Assembly: GCF_003362805.1 (NCBI RefSeq)
Contig: NZ_QNQT01000016.1
Coordinates: forward strand, 1 to 62,260
DNA: 62,260 nt
Reading direction: 5' to 3'
From: Neobacillus piezotolerans
GTDB lineage: Bacteria > Bacillota > Bacilli > Bacillales > Cytobacillaceae
Shown: positions 55,368 to 62,260 of the stretch, one piece after another
Position numbering within the stretch: position 1 is the first letter of the stretch
How the letters are laid out: every line of letters begins with the position of its first letter
Made by a program: the position numbers and the translations under genes
The notes under the pieces: model-generated
What the model was told of the DNA's origin: nothing
What the model saw: only the letters and a program-made list of their open reading frames with translations
Databases searched by the model: none

Positions 55368-56153
55368 ATGAGCAATCGTTTTGAAGGCAAAGTCGTATTA
55401 ATTACAGGTGCGGGATCTGGATTAGGCCAAGCCGCTGCTTTACAAGTAGCAAAGGAAGGCGCGAAACTTTCTCTCGTTGATTTAAACGCTGCTTCATTAG
55501 AAGAAACAAAAAGTAAAGTGCTGGAAGTTGCACCAAACTCAGAAGTATTGCGTATCACTGCAAATGTTGCAGATGAAAAAGCAGTTGAAAACTATGTAAA
55601 CGAAACGGTTGAAAAATTCGGGAAAATCGATGGTTTCTTCAACAACGCAGGGATTGAAGGAAAACAAAACCTAACAGAGGATTTTGGCATTGATGAATTC
55701 CAAAAAGTAGTAAGTGTCAATTTAAATGGTGTGTTTTATGGTTTAAAACACGTATTGAAAGTCATGAGAGAACAAGGATTTGGCTCGGTTGTGAATACGG
55801 CTTCCGTTGGTGGTATTCGTGGGGTAGGAAACCAATCTGGTTATGCGGCCAGTAAACACGGCGTCGTCGGATTAACAAGAAACTCAGGAATTGAGTATGG
55901 CCAATACGGAATCAGCATCAAAGCTATTGCACCAGGCGCAATCATGACGCCAATGGTAGAAGGTTCATTAAAACAAATGGATCCGGACAATTGGGAAGAA
56001 GTAGGGAAACAATTTGTTGAGCCAAACCCAATGAAACGCTTCGGTAAACCGGAAGAAGTGGGATATTTAGTGGCATTCCTGCTGTCCGACCAAGCCAACT
56101 TCATTAACGCAGCCGTTATTCCAATCGATGGTGGACAATCTTATAAATATTAA
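55368..56153 (+). CDS. Short-chain dehydrogenase/reductase
   Basis: The 261-residue protein has a Rossmann fold with the NAD(P)-binding TGAGSGLGQAA near residue 13, an acidic residue after strand 2 (LVDLNAAS) favouring NAD, NNAG near residue 90 and the catalytic SVGG...YAASK (Ser, Tyr, Lys; near residues 145-162). The substrate is unknown. ATG 55368 follows AAGGGAGGATAATC; an earlier in-frame TTG at 55281 has no site. Codon use is more A/T-ending than in the ribosomal genes. Confidence 0.9.
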   Translation: MSNRFEGKVVLITGAGSGLGQAAALQVAKEGAKLSLVDLNAASLEETKSKVLEVAPNSEVLRITANVADEKAVENYVNETVEKFGKIDGFFNNAGIEGKQNLTEDFGIDEFQKVVSVNLNGVFYGLKHVLKVMREQGFGSVVNTASVGGIRGVGNQSGYAASKHGVVGLTRNSGIEYGQYGISIKAIAPGAIMTPMVEGSLKQMDPDNWEEVGKQFVEPNPMKRFGKPEEVGYLVAFLLSDQANFINAAVIPIDGGQSYKY

Positions 56154-56233
56154 TGTCGAAAACATGTAGTAAATGAATAAAAATTTGAAGAGGGATTCCT
56201 TTTGATAAAGAAATCCTGAGTGAAAAGTATCTA

Positions 56234-56283
56234 CAGAGGAAGGCAGGTCTATTTGTTGGAAAATAGGCCTGCCTTTCTTTTAT
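56234..56283. terminator. Bidirectional terminator between the dehydrogenase and DinB genes
   Basis: AGGCAGG-T-CTATTT pairs with AAATAG-GCCTGCCT around a short loop, with T-rich sequence on the right. It should serve the plus-strand dehydrogenase gene and, less clearly, the converging minus-strand gene. Confidence 0.65.
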
Positions 56284-56290
56284 CTGTGGT

Positions 56291-56749
56291 TTAAATGAAT
56301 TTTCTCAGTGCGATAATGGCTCCGAGATGGATTCCTTCGTGGTAAATTGTCCGCACAAGCACTTGGGCGATGGTATGCATGCCGGATTCGGTTTCCGGGA
56401 AAGTCTCCTCAAGCCTGTCCCCGTATGTCGCCTCAATCCACTCCGGCTGGCCGGCAAGTAGCTGCTTCAATTCCTCAAGGGAAGGTGGCTGGCTTGTCCA
56501 ACTCGCAGGGCTAGTTCCAAAACCGAACCAATCGTTGAACCCTTCCGGGATCTCAATCGGCTCTTTTGTGAGATGTTTAATCCAAAGCAATTGGTCCAAG
56601 TAAATATGGCCAAGGTTCCAGCGTATATTATTGTTGAATCCTGCTGGAACGATATCGGCGGCTTCCTCTGAAATATCGGCTACGCAGCCAAGTGTACCTT
56701 CCCGGTAATCCTTCAACTGGTTAAATAGAACTTCATGTTCTTTTTTCAT
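56291..56749 (-). CDS. DinB-family protein
   Basis: The 152-residue protein is of the DinB/YfiT four-helix type. The three histidines expected to bind a metal are in WNLGHIYLD (near residue 47) and YHEGIHLG (near residue 137-142). Functions in this family vary (thiol transferases and unknowns), and I cannot assign one. AAGGGGGA precedes the ATG on the minus strand. It is transcribed opposite to its neighbours. Confidence 0.8.
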   Translation of the reverse strand: MKKEHEVLFNQLKDYREGTLGCVADISEEAADIVPAGFNNNIRWNLGHIYLDQLLWIKHLTKEPIEIPEGFNDWFGFGTSPASWTSQPPSLEELKQLLAGQPEWIEATYGDRLEETFPETESGMHTIAQVLVRTIYHEGIHLGAIIALRKFI

Positions 56750-56893
56750 AAAAAATCCCCCTTAAAAAGTCTGTCTATTCTGATTTTAAAATACAGCATT
56801 GCTAATTCGTTGTAAAACTGGAAAGCGAATCAACCCTTTTCCCGGTATTCTCGTCGAGTCGTGGATAAACACTAGGACAAAGAGGTGAAATCA

Positions 56894-57337
56894 GTGAATG
56901 TCATTACAACCTTTAATGAAAAAAGGCGGGAAAAACAGATTAAATATGAACGTTCTGTCCTAAGGGACCTTTCAATAAATGAATTGAAGAAACGAGTGCA
57001 GGACCATTTTGGCGCGACAAGGCTTCCTCACGGACTAATGCAAAATCCGGGTATCCAGGAAGCGTGCTATGATGTGGCGCTCGAAGCATACCTGCTTGGG
57101 GCGCAGTTCAGCAAATTTGGTTACCGCGGAGAGAAAGCTGAGCTGGCAATTGAGAGATGTGAACCTGAAGAAACACACCTGATTGATACCCTGTTCAATT
57201 TCCTTTTGTATTGGGGAGGAGGGGAGGAAGGGTATTACAGTGAGTCCCTTTATTTCAGCTGTGAACAATACGTAAGGAAATGGTGGCTTGATGGGTTTGA
57301 AAAAGGCATGCGCCGCCAGAAGCTCCGCCTCCACTAA
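56894..57337 (+). CDS. ybaK: DUF2521-family protein (YbaK)
   Basis: This protein of unknown function occupies the ybaK position, just before cwlD. The 147-residue product has an N-terminal basic stretch (FNEKRREKQIKYERS) and FNFLLYWGGGEEGYYSES in the C-terminal half. GTG 56894 is preferred because AGAGG (56881-56885) is 8 bases upstream; the GTG at 56885 overlaps that site. Confidence 0.75.
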   Translation: MNVITTFNEKRREKQIKYERSVLRDLSINELKKRVQDHFGATRLPHGLMQNPGIQEACYDVALEAYLLGAQFSKFGYRGEKAELAIERCEPEETHLIDTLFNFLLYWGGGEEGYYSESLYFSCEQYVRKWWLDGFEKGMRRQKLRLH

Positions 57338-57414
57338 GAACCCCATTCCTGTTCTAATTCCTGTTTTCCGGCCATATAGTGGAATGGAAAAGGACAGGCA
57401 AGGGGATGGGTGGA

Positions 57415-58116
57415 GTGTCGATTAAAAGAGTGAAGAGGGCAGCCTTTGCAATTGGGCTGATCATGTTATTCTTTATTATCCAATATGATTTTTCTGAAAA
57501 TCACTCCTGGAATTCATGGCATCTGCCGCTGTCCGGGAAAGTGATCCTGCTGGATCCCGGGCATGGGGGACCGGATGGAGGAGCGGGCGAAAGGCCAATG
57601 CAGGAAAAGGATATCGCCCTGAACATATCCCTGAAACTGCGTGATTTCCTTCAGCAGCAAGGCGCGATTGTCATCATGACTAGGGACACGGACAAAGATT
57701 TGGCGCCCCCGGACATGAAGGGCTACAGCCGCAGGAAGACAGTCGACTTAAAGGAAAGGCTCAAAATAATCAATGAGTCTGAAGCCGATTTTTTTGTCAG
57801 TATCCATTTAAATGCGATTCCTGGCCCGCAATGGAGCGGAGCACAAACTTTTTATAGTTCCAAAGAAAAGGAAAACAAAAAAGCTGCCAGGCTCATTCAA
57901 CAGGAACTAAGGACAAACCTTGAGAATACTACAAGAAGGGAAAAGCCGCATAACACTGTGTTTATTCTAAAGAATGCGGAAATACCTGGGGTCCTTGTGG
58001 AAGCGGGATTCCTTTCAAATCCAGTAGAGAAAGCGAACTTGGAGCGTGATTCATACCAGGAAATGGTGGCAGCCTCCATTTATAAGGGAATCAACCGATT
58101 TTTTACTGAACGATAA
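57415..58116 (+). CDS. cwlD: N-acetylmuramoyl-L-alanine amidase CwlD
   Basis: CwlD, with PdaA, makes the muramic delta-lactam of spore cortex peptidoglycan, needed for germination. The 233-residue protein has an N-terminal membrane anchor (about residues 10-28), then the Amidase_3 domain: LDPGHGGPDGGAG with the first zinc histidine, VSIHLNAIP with the second, and VEAGFLSNP with the catalytic glutamate. GTG 57415 is chosen: AAGGGG lies 9 bases upstream. CATATAGT at 57373-57380 resembles a sporulation sigma -10 but I see no good -35. Confidence 0.9.
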   Translation: MSIKRVKRAAFAIGLIMLFFIIQYDFSENHSWNSWHLPLSGKVILLDPGHGGPDGGAGERPMQEKDIALNISLKLRDFLQQQGAIVIMTRDTDKDLAPPDMKGYSRRKTVDLKERLKIINESEADFFVSIHLNAIPGPQWSGAQTFYSSKEKENKKAARLIQQELRTNLENTTRREKPHNTVFILKNAEIPGVLVEAGFLSNPVEKANLERDSYQEMVAASIYKGINRFFTER

Positions 58117-58193
58117 GTGGGGAGGGCATAGCCTTCTCCTCTTTTGATTTCATTGTCAAATAGTGAAATAAAAAAAACGGGGTGTGCGCCATT

Positions 58194-58223
58194 TAACAGC
58201 CTAGCCTGGCCGTATGCTATAAT
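58194..58223 (+). promoter_or_regulatory. Possible salA promoter (extended -10)
   Basis: TGCTATAAT (58215-58223) is an extended -10. The -35 is poor, as often seen with this class. It lies about 60 bases before salA. Confidence 0.45.
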
Positions 58224-58283
58224 ATAAAGACATGCCGGCAACGTTTGGCAATAACCAAATCAATAAGGCGGGTGCTTTAGTAG

Positions 58284-59342
58284 ATGATTACAGAGGCTAT
58301 CGTACGGGAAGTATTGAGCGGTTTACAGGAACCATTTTTACATAAATCGCTGGGTGAACTGAATGCCATCGAGGAAATTAAGGTGAAGGAAGAAAAGAAC
58401 CATGTCAGTGTGAAAGTTTTGATTGCCAAGACCGGCACAGCCGAACAGCTCCAGCTTCAGACTGAAATTGTTAACGCTTTAAAAAACCAGGGAGCGTCGA
58501 CTGTCGGTATTCGCTTCAGCCAGCTTCCTGAAGAGGAATTGGCGAAGCATCGCGCTTCGATGGAAGACGCCGGTGATCTTGGGTTATTGGCTCCGGGAAG
58601 CAAAACCACGTTCATCGCGATTGCGAGTGGAAAGGGAGGCGTAGGGAAATCGACCGTTTCCGTCAACCTTGCTGTTTCACTGGCGCGTCTTGGTAAAAAA
58701 GTCGGCCTGATTGACGCCGATATATATGGATTCAGTGTTCCTGATATGATGGGCATTACCGAACGGCCACTGATTAAGGATGAGAAAATCCTTCCGGTGG
58801 AACGGTTTGGGGTAAAAGTCATTTCAATGGGATTCTTTGTTGAGGACAATGCCCCGATCATCTGGCGCGGCCCAATGCTTGGTAAAATGCTGAACAGCTT
58901 CTTTGAGGAAGTTAATTGGGGAGAACTTGATTACCTGCTCCTTGACCTGCCTCCAGGGACAGGCGATGTAGCGCTTGATGTCCATTCCATGCTTCCTTCC
59001 TGCAAGGAAATCATCGTTACGACTCCGCATCCTACTGCCGCATTTGTTGCTGCCAGGGCAGGCGCCATGGCATTAAGGACAGAACATGAAATTTTGGGCG
59101 TTATTGAAAACATGGCGTACTTTGAAAGCAAGGCGTCCGGCGAACGGGAGTATATTTTCGGAAAAGGCGGCGGAGAAAAACTTGCCGAGGCACTAAATAC
59201 TGAGATTCTTGGCCAGTTGCCGCTAGGTCAGCCGGATATGGATGAAACGGATTTTGCTCCTTCTGTTTACCAGGAGGATCACAAAATAGGGACTGTTTAT
59301 TTGCAAATAGCCGATAAAGTCATCAACAAATTGAATAATTAA
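58284..59342 (+). CDS. salA: Mrp/NBP35-family P-loop ATPase (SalA-like)
   Basis: The 352-residue protein has an N-terminal MIP18-like domain (about 1-95) and a Mrp ATPase domain with the deviant Walker A GKGGVGKST near residue 116. It also has LIDADIYGFSVPDM, LLDLPPGTGDV and VIENMAYF. The gene position is that of B. subtilis salA, whose product represses scoC. The typical CxxC for an iron-sulfur cluster near the end is not present, consistent with SalA. ATG 58284 follows AAGGCGGGTG. Confidence 0.88.
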   Translation: MITEAIVREVLSGLQEPFLHKSLGELNAIEEIKVKEEKNHVSVKVLIAKTGTAEQLQLQTEIVNALKNQGASTVGIRFSQLPEEELAKHRASMEDAGDLGLLAPGSKTTFIAIASGKGGVGKSTVSVNLAVSLARLGKKVGLIDADIYGFSVPDMMGITERPLIKDEKILPVERFGVKVISMGFFVEDNAPIIWRGPMLGKMLNSFFEEVNWGELDYLLLDLPPGTGDVALDVHSMLPSCKEIIVTTPHPTAAFVAARAGAMALRTEHEILGVIENMAYFESKASGEREYIFGKGGGEKLAEALNTEILGQLPLGQPDMDETDFAPSVYQEDHKIGTVYLQIADKVINKLNN

Positions 59343-59346
59343 AACC

Positions 59347-59380
59347 AAAGCCTCTCCGTAACCCGGAAGAGGCTTTTTCA
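59347..59380. terminator. Bidirectional terminator between salA and gerD
   Basis: AAAGCCTCT (59347-59355) pairs with AGAGGCTTT (59368-59376), with T on the right and A on the left. It serves both converging genes. Confidence 0.8.
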
Positions 59381-59386
59381 AACTGG

Positions 59387-60004
59387 TTACGAATCTCCTT
59401 TGCCTCCTCCTCCACCGCCTCCTTCTCCTCCGCCTTGTCCGCCACCTTTGTCGCCTTTCGTGGCCTCCTTTGCCGCCTGTAAAAGAAGGTCTTGCATTTC
59501 AGCTTTAAACAGAGGGCTTTGCATCGATTCAGCTATTACGGCCTGAAGGTAGAGCCGGAATTCCTTACCTTTTAAGGCATCTGCCATTTCTTTTTGCATT
59601 TCAGGCTCCTTAAAAACCTCAACCATCATCGCCCGATACTCCGGATCTTTCATCAAGTCCTTTAAAAGCTTCTCGTTTTCGGTTTTCATGCTCTTCGCCA
59701 AGGCTGAAGCCATCTTTGGGTCTTTAAGCGAATTCTTCCAAAAATCCGTTCCTTCCTTGGAAACCAATGTTTTTTGGATTGTATCAGAAACTACGGACTG
59801 GTCCATGATCATTTGCTTTTTAATGTTATCGTCAGTCATTATTTCATGGATTGCTTTTTTGCCATCATCCGTATGGAGGATATCGACAAGCATTTTTTTC
59901 GTTTCCTCGTAATTCAATTTACTCTCAACCTGGCTGGACCCGGCCGCACAGCCAGAAACCACGGTAATTGTCCCAATAAAAAGCAATATAAATACCTTTT
60001 TCAT
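59387..60004 (-). CDS. gerD: Spore germination lipoprotein GerD
   Basis: GerD clusters germinant receptors in the spore inner membrane. The 205-residue protein has a lipoprotein signal ending VVSGC (cysteine near residue 19), a helical body of repeated KDP segments and a glycine-rich tail of about 20 residues. It is convergent with salA and divergent from kbaA, as in B. subtilis. A sigma-G-like promoter lies upstream. The start follows GGGAGC on the minus strand. Confidence 0.93.
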   Translation of the reverse strand: MKKVFILLFIGTITVVSGCAAGSSQVESKLNYEETKKMLVDILHTDDGKKAIHEIMTDDNIKKQMIMDQSVVSDTIQKTLVSKEGTDFWKNSLKDPKMASALAKSMKTENEKLLKDLMKDPEYRAMMVEVFKEPEMQKEMADALKGKEFRLYLQAVIAESMQSPLFKAEMQDLLLQAAKEATKGDKGGGQGGGEGGGGGGGKGDS

Positions 60005-60040
60005 TCCCGATAGCTCCCTTCAAAGAATGGCACTTATCCT

Positions 60041-60070
60041 TAGAATGAAGAAAAATACATGTAATTATTC
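60041..60070 (-). promoter_or_regulatory. Sigma-G-like promoter of gerD
   Basis: On the minus strand GAATA (60070-60066) and CATTCTA (60047-60041) are 18 bp apart, close to the forespore sigma-G pattern. B. subtilis gerD is sigma-G dependent. Confidence 0.5.
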
Positions 60071-60192
60071 GCTCAATCGGAATGCCTGGATTTTTCCGGC
60101 TCCGGTTGGTACAATGAAGTGAAACTGCCATTGGCATTAAGTCTTTGTGCTTTTGGCTAGCAGAAAAAGAATGCAATGCTGGGGGAAAAATT

Positions 60193-60861
60193 GTGACTAG
60201 CCGTAATTGGGTTAAACTATTCATCAACACTTCAATGATTGGGGCAATTGTAACTGTTATTACCGGTTTTATTGTCCGCTGGGACGAATTTGAACCGTTG
60301 TTTACCGATGTTGACTTCCTGGAAATCTTATCAGTCCTCATTTGGCTCGTCGGAGTGGGATTGATATTCAGCTTATTGAGCCAAATGGGTTTCTTTGCTT
60401 ATTTGACCGTTCATCGTTTCGGCTTGGGAATTTTTAAATCGGTACGGCTGTGGAATGGCGTTCAGGCCGTCATTTTGGCATTTGTCCTATTTGATTTAAT
60501 TTACTTAAGGTATATTTCTTTTGCAAAAGAAGGAGAAGGGACGGTTTCCTACGTAATTCCGGCCCTGGTTGTTTTCGCCGCAGGACTCGTGGCAGCGTGG
60601 CTAAAGATGAGGCAGACAAACAAAGAGGCGTTCATTCCCGCGCTATTTTTCATGGTAGTCGGGACCGTCATAGAATGGGTTCCTGTACTCCGGGTAAATG
60701 AAGGTAGCTGGTTTTACCTTATGCTGATTCCTTTGCTAGTCTGTAACGGCTATCAGCTGCTTGTCCTTCACAAACTGAATGAAAAGTCGCTTGAAGAGCG
60801 GAAGAAGATGCAGGAGAAAAAAACTCGACAAGAAACAAAACAACTCAAGCCGTCCAAATAG
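60193..60861 (+). CDS. kbaA: KinB-signalling pathway activator KbaA
   Basis: This membrane protein is needed for KinB to start the sporulation phosphorelay. The 222-residue product has about six transmembrane segments (first about 8-30) and a lysine/glutamate-rich cytoplasmic tail. GTG 60193 is chosen because GGGGG (60181-60185) is 7 bases upstream; the frame stays open to 60145 with no site. Location between gerD and pdaB agrees with B. subtilis. Confidence 0.9.
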   Translation: MTSRNWVKLFINTSMIGAIVTVITGFIVRWDEFEPLFTDVDFLEILSVLIWLVGVGLIFSLLSQMGFFAYLTVHRFGLGIFKSVRLWNGVQAVILAFVLFDLIYLRYISFAKEGEGTVSYVIPALVVFAAGLVAAWLKMRQTNKEAFIPALFFMVVGTVIEWVPVLRVNEGSWFYLMLIPLLVCNGYQLLVLHKLNEKSLEERKKMQEKKTRQETKQLKPSK

Positions 60862-60877
60862 GACGGCTTGTTTTTTT
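60846..60877. terminator. Bidirectional terminator between kbaA and pdaB
   Basis: CAAGCCGTCC (60846-60855) pairs with GGACGGCTTG (60861-60870), loop AAATA, followed by seven T. It overlaps the kbaA end. Confidence 0.88.
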
Positions 60878-61628
60878 ATCTAACTTCTTCGGTTTTCGCT
60901 TCGCCATTGGCGATCATCTCGGAAACCGTAACGAACTTTAGGCCCCGTGCCTGCAAGTCTTTAATGATGCCCGGAAGTGCTTTTGCAGTTTGCTTTGCCG
61001 AATCCGAAGCATGTAGGAGGATAATGTCGCCTGCGCCAGCTTTTTGAATGTTGCCCTGTATTTTTTTGATGCCAGGGTTGGTCCAATCTTTCGAATCAAT
61101 ACTCCAATGTACGACAGTGAATCCAAATCTTTCGGCAATTTTCAACGTTCGTTTGTCAAAATGCCCTGTAGGGGCGCGAACCAGTGATAATTTCTTTATA
61201 TTCAATTTACCAAAAGCAGTCTGCGCTTTGGCAAGATCTTTCCGAATCGCCCCCTCCTCAATAGCCGTATAATCCTCGTACCCGTAACCGAGGATGCCGA
61301 TTTCATAGCCGAGTTTTGAAATTCTGCTTACAAGGTCCGGATGCCGTTCAGCCCAGGCGCCGGATAAAAAGAAGGTTGCTGATTTTACGTTCTCTTTTTC
61401 CAGAACATCCAATATGGGCGCCGCCTTTTCATCTCCCCAGCCAATATTAAATGTCAAGGCAATATCCTTTTCCCCTTTGAATACCGCCTTTGGGCCATCC
61501 TTTGTAGAAAATACCGGAACCTGGACCAGATTCTCCATATAAACAATCCATGCTGTAAATAAAGCTGACACGATTATCAAAAAGGCCTGTTTTAAACGCT
61601 TTCCGTTTAAAATAACAAAGAAATCCAC
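60876..61628 (-). CDS. pdaB: Polysaccharide deacetylase PdaB
   Basis: PdaB is needed to keep spores stable late in sporulation. The 250-residue protein has an N-terminal membrane anchor (about 14-34) and a NodB domain. The first catalytic motif reads TFNIGWGDEK, whereas active deacetylases have TFDDG; the second region reads ILGYGYEDYT instead of the usual H-S/T-x-x-H. The missing metal-binding residues suggest weak or no hydrolytic activity, as reported for this subfamily. GTG 61628 is chosen: GGGGGA lies 6 bases upstream; ATG 61634 and TTG 61646 are alternatives. Confidence 0.9.
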   Translation of the reverse strand: MDFFVILNGKRLKQAFLIIVSALFTAWIVYMENLVQVPVFSTKDGPKAVFKGEKDIALTFNIGWGDEKAAPILDVLEKENVKSATFFLSGAWAERHPDLVSRISKLGYEIGILGYGYEDYTAIEEGAIRKDLAKAQTAFGKLNIKKLSLVRAPTGHFDKRTLKIAERFGFTVVHWSIDSKDWTNPGIKKIQGNIQKAGAGDIILLHASDSAKQTAKALPGIIKDLQARGLKFVTVSEMIANGEAKTEEVR

Positions 61629-61661
61629 TTTCATTCCCCCGTCCAAAGGTTTCCTTGTCCT

Positions 61662-61691
61662 ATACCTATGAACAATAATCCCCAGATATGA
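61662..61691 (-). promoter_or_regulatory. Possible sporulation promoter of pdaB
   Basis: On the minus strand TCATATCT (61691-61684) precedes CATAGGTAT (61670-61662) at a spacing like sigma-E promoters. The -10 deviates from consensus. Confidence 0.3.
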
Positions 61692-61765
61692 ATCCCAAGT
61701 TCAGCATAGAATAGAACTTTTTGGTAAACCATAATGTGCAAATCCATGCCAGGAGTGGTTCGTGT

Positions 61766-61987
61766 ATGATTGGTTTGCTTGTCAATGCGAAGGAAGCGAA
61801 GGAACTTGAGTATCTCCTTAAAAGGGAAATGGAAGAAATTCTGTTTGATTTAGACGACGAGAGAATAGACCATATTGCTAAAAAGGCAATGGAAGAACGA
61901 TATAAAATTTTATTTATGCTTTTCAGGAGAATAGCCCAGCCGGCGGAATGCATGAAGTATATAAGGAAAAAGAGTATTAGAACCTGA
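61766..61987 (+). CDS. Small conserved-looking protein of unknown function
   Basis: This 73-residue, largely helical and charged protein (MIGLLVNAKEAKELEYLLKR at the start, EERYKILFMLFRRIAQPAEC in the second half) lacks a signal or metal site. AGGAGTGG (61751-61758) is correctly spaced before ATG 61766. Its good ribosome site and ordered helices support a real gene. I recall similar small proteins in Bacillus but cannot name a family. It is divergent from pdaB and lies just before the next rRNA operon. Confidence 0.7.
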   Translation: MIGLLVNAKEAKELEYLLKREMEEILFDLDDERIDHIAKKAMEERYKILFMLFRRIAQPAECMKYIRKKSIRT

Positions 61988-62057
61988 TGGCCTATAGGTT
62001 CTCCTGTGAAGGTGATGATTCCATTTATGTAGTCCGACAGGTTAGTTTAAATTTATA

Positions 62058-62086
62058 TTGACTTTGTATTGTTATCTTGGTATATT
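62058..62086 (+). promoter_or_regulatory. rrn promoter P1
   Basis: TTGACT at 62058-62063 and TATATT at 62081-62086 are 17 bp apart. It is the first of a tandem pair with nearly the same -10 surroundings (TGGTATATTAA). Confidence 0.85.
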
Positions 62087-62156
62087 AAAAAACGTCGCTG
62101 AAAGGCAATTGCCGGGCGAAAGAAATAAAGAAGGCAATTACCGAGTAAAAAAGTTG

Positions 62157-62185
62157 TTGACTATATAAAAACAACATGGTATATT
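62157..62185 (+). promoter_or_regulatory. rrn promoter P2
   Basis: TTGACT at 62157-62162 and TATATT at 62180-62185 are 17 bp apart, 99 bases after P1. The tandem arrangement is typical of Bacillus rRNA operons. Confidence 0.88.
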
Positions 62186-62192
62186 AAGAAAG

Positions 62193-62260
62193 TCGCCTCT
62201 CGGCGATACGCTGTAAAATTGCTCTTTGAAAACTAAACAAACAAGCGTCAACAAACAATA
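62193..62260 (+). promoter_or_regulatory. rrn leader with boxA
   Basis: TCGCC-TCTC-GGCGA forms a hairpin (62193-62206). TGCTCTTTGA (62220-62229) is the boxA antitermination site found in Bacillus rRNA leaders. The 16S gene would begin beyond the window. Confidence 0.85.

Overview
The window reads as a chromosomal segment of a spore-forming member of the Bacillaceae. It runs from the 3' end of one ribosomal RNA operon (5S tail and terminator, 1-78) to the tandem promoters and leader of the next (62058-62260). Gene order follows the origin-proximal region of Bacillus subtilis: ctsR-mcsA-mcsB-clpC-radA-yacL-ispD-ispF-gltX-cysE-cysS-mrnC-rlmB-yacP-sigH-rpmG-secE-nusG, then rplK/A/J/L-rpoB-rpoC, the str operon (rplGB-rpsL-rpsG-fusA-tuf), the S10/spc/alpha superoperon (rpsJ to rplQ), ecfA1-ecfA2-ecfT-truA, rplM-rpsI, and a sporulation/germination group (ybaK, cwlD, salA, gerD, kbaA, pdaB). 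The sporulation genes, sigH and zinc-ribbon ribosomal proteins support the assignment. I cannot name the species.

Layout. 1-5145: CtsR heat-shock operon under a CtsR box, closed by a strong terminator. 5199-16810: DNA repair, isoprenoid (MEP) enzymes, tRNA charging, cysteine synthesis behind a Cys T-box, RNA processing, sigma-H, protein export and NusG. 16868-27815: ribosomal stalk and L1/L11 genes with leader RNAs, a methyltransferase and RNA polymerase beta/beta'. 27929-48193: the translation superoperons, with secY, adk, map and infA embedded. 48194-51874: energy-coupling (ECF) transporter and pseudouridine synthase. 51882-53003: rplM-rpsI. 53116-56749: an accessory stretch (intergenic repeat, DsbA-family protein, TetR regulator, short-chain dehydrogenase, DinB-family protein) where I remember ybaJ in B. 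subtilis. 56894-61987: sporulation and germination genes plus a small unknown protein.

How it works together. Most of the window makes or controls the gene-expression machinery, so control is mainly by promoters and leader RNAs. I find well-spaced vegetative promoters for ctsR, cysE, sigH, rpmG/secE, rplK, rplJ, rpoB, rplGB, tuf, rpsJ (two), rplM and the next rrn operon. Leader structures sit before cysE (T-box), rplK and rplA (L1-type), rplJ (L10-type), rpsJ and rplM (L13-type).

There is no phage, transposase, CRISPR array or defence island, and no obviously new multi-gene system. The points that most deserve attention are: disA missing from the radA-yacL junction; a 392-base secE-nusG spacer holding a promoter, an attenuator-like hairpin, a structured repeat and a hairpin between the ribosome binding site and the nusG start; a long structured leader before ecfA1; short repeats inside essential operons; and the TetR/short-chain dehydrogenase unit with operator-like repeats over its promoter.
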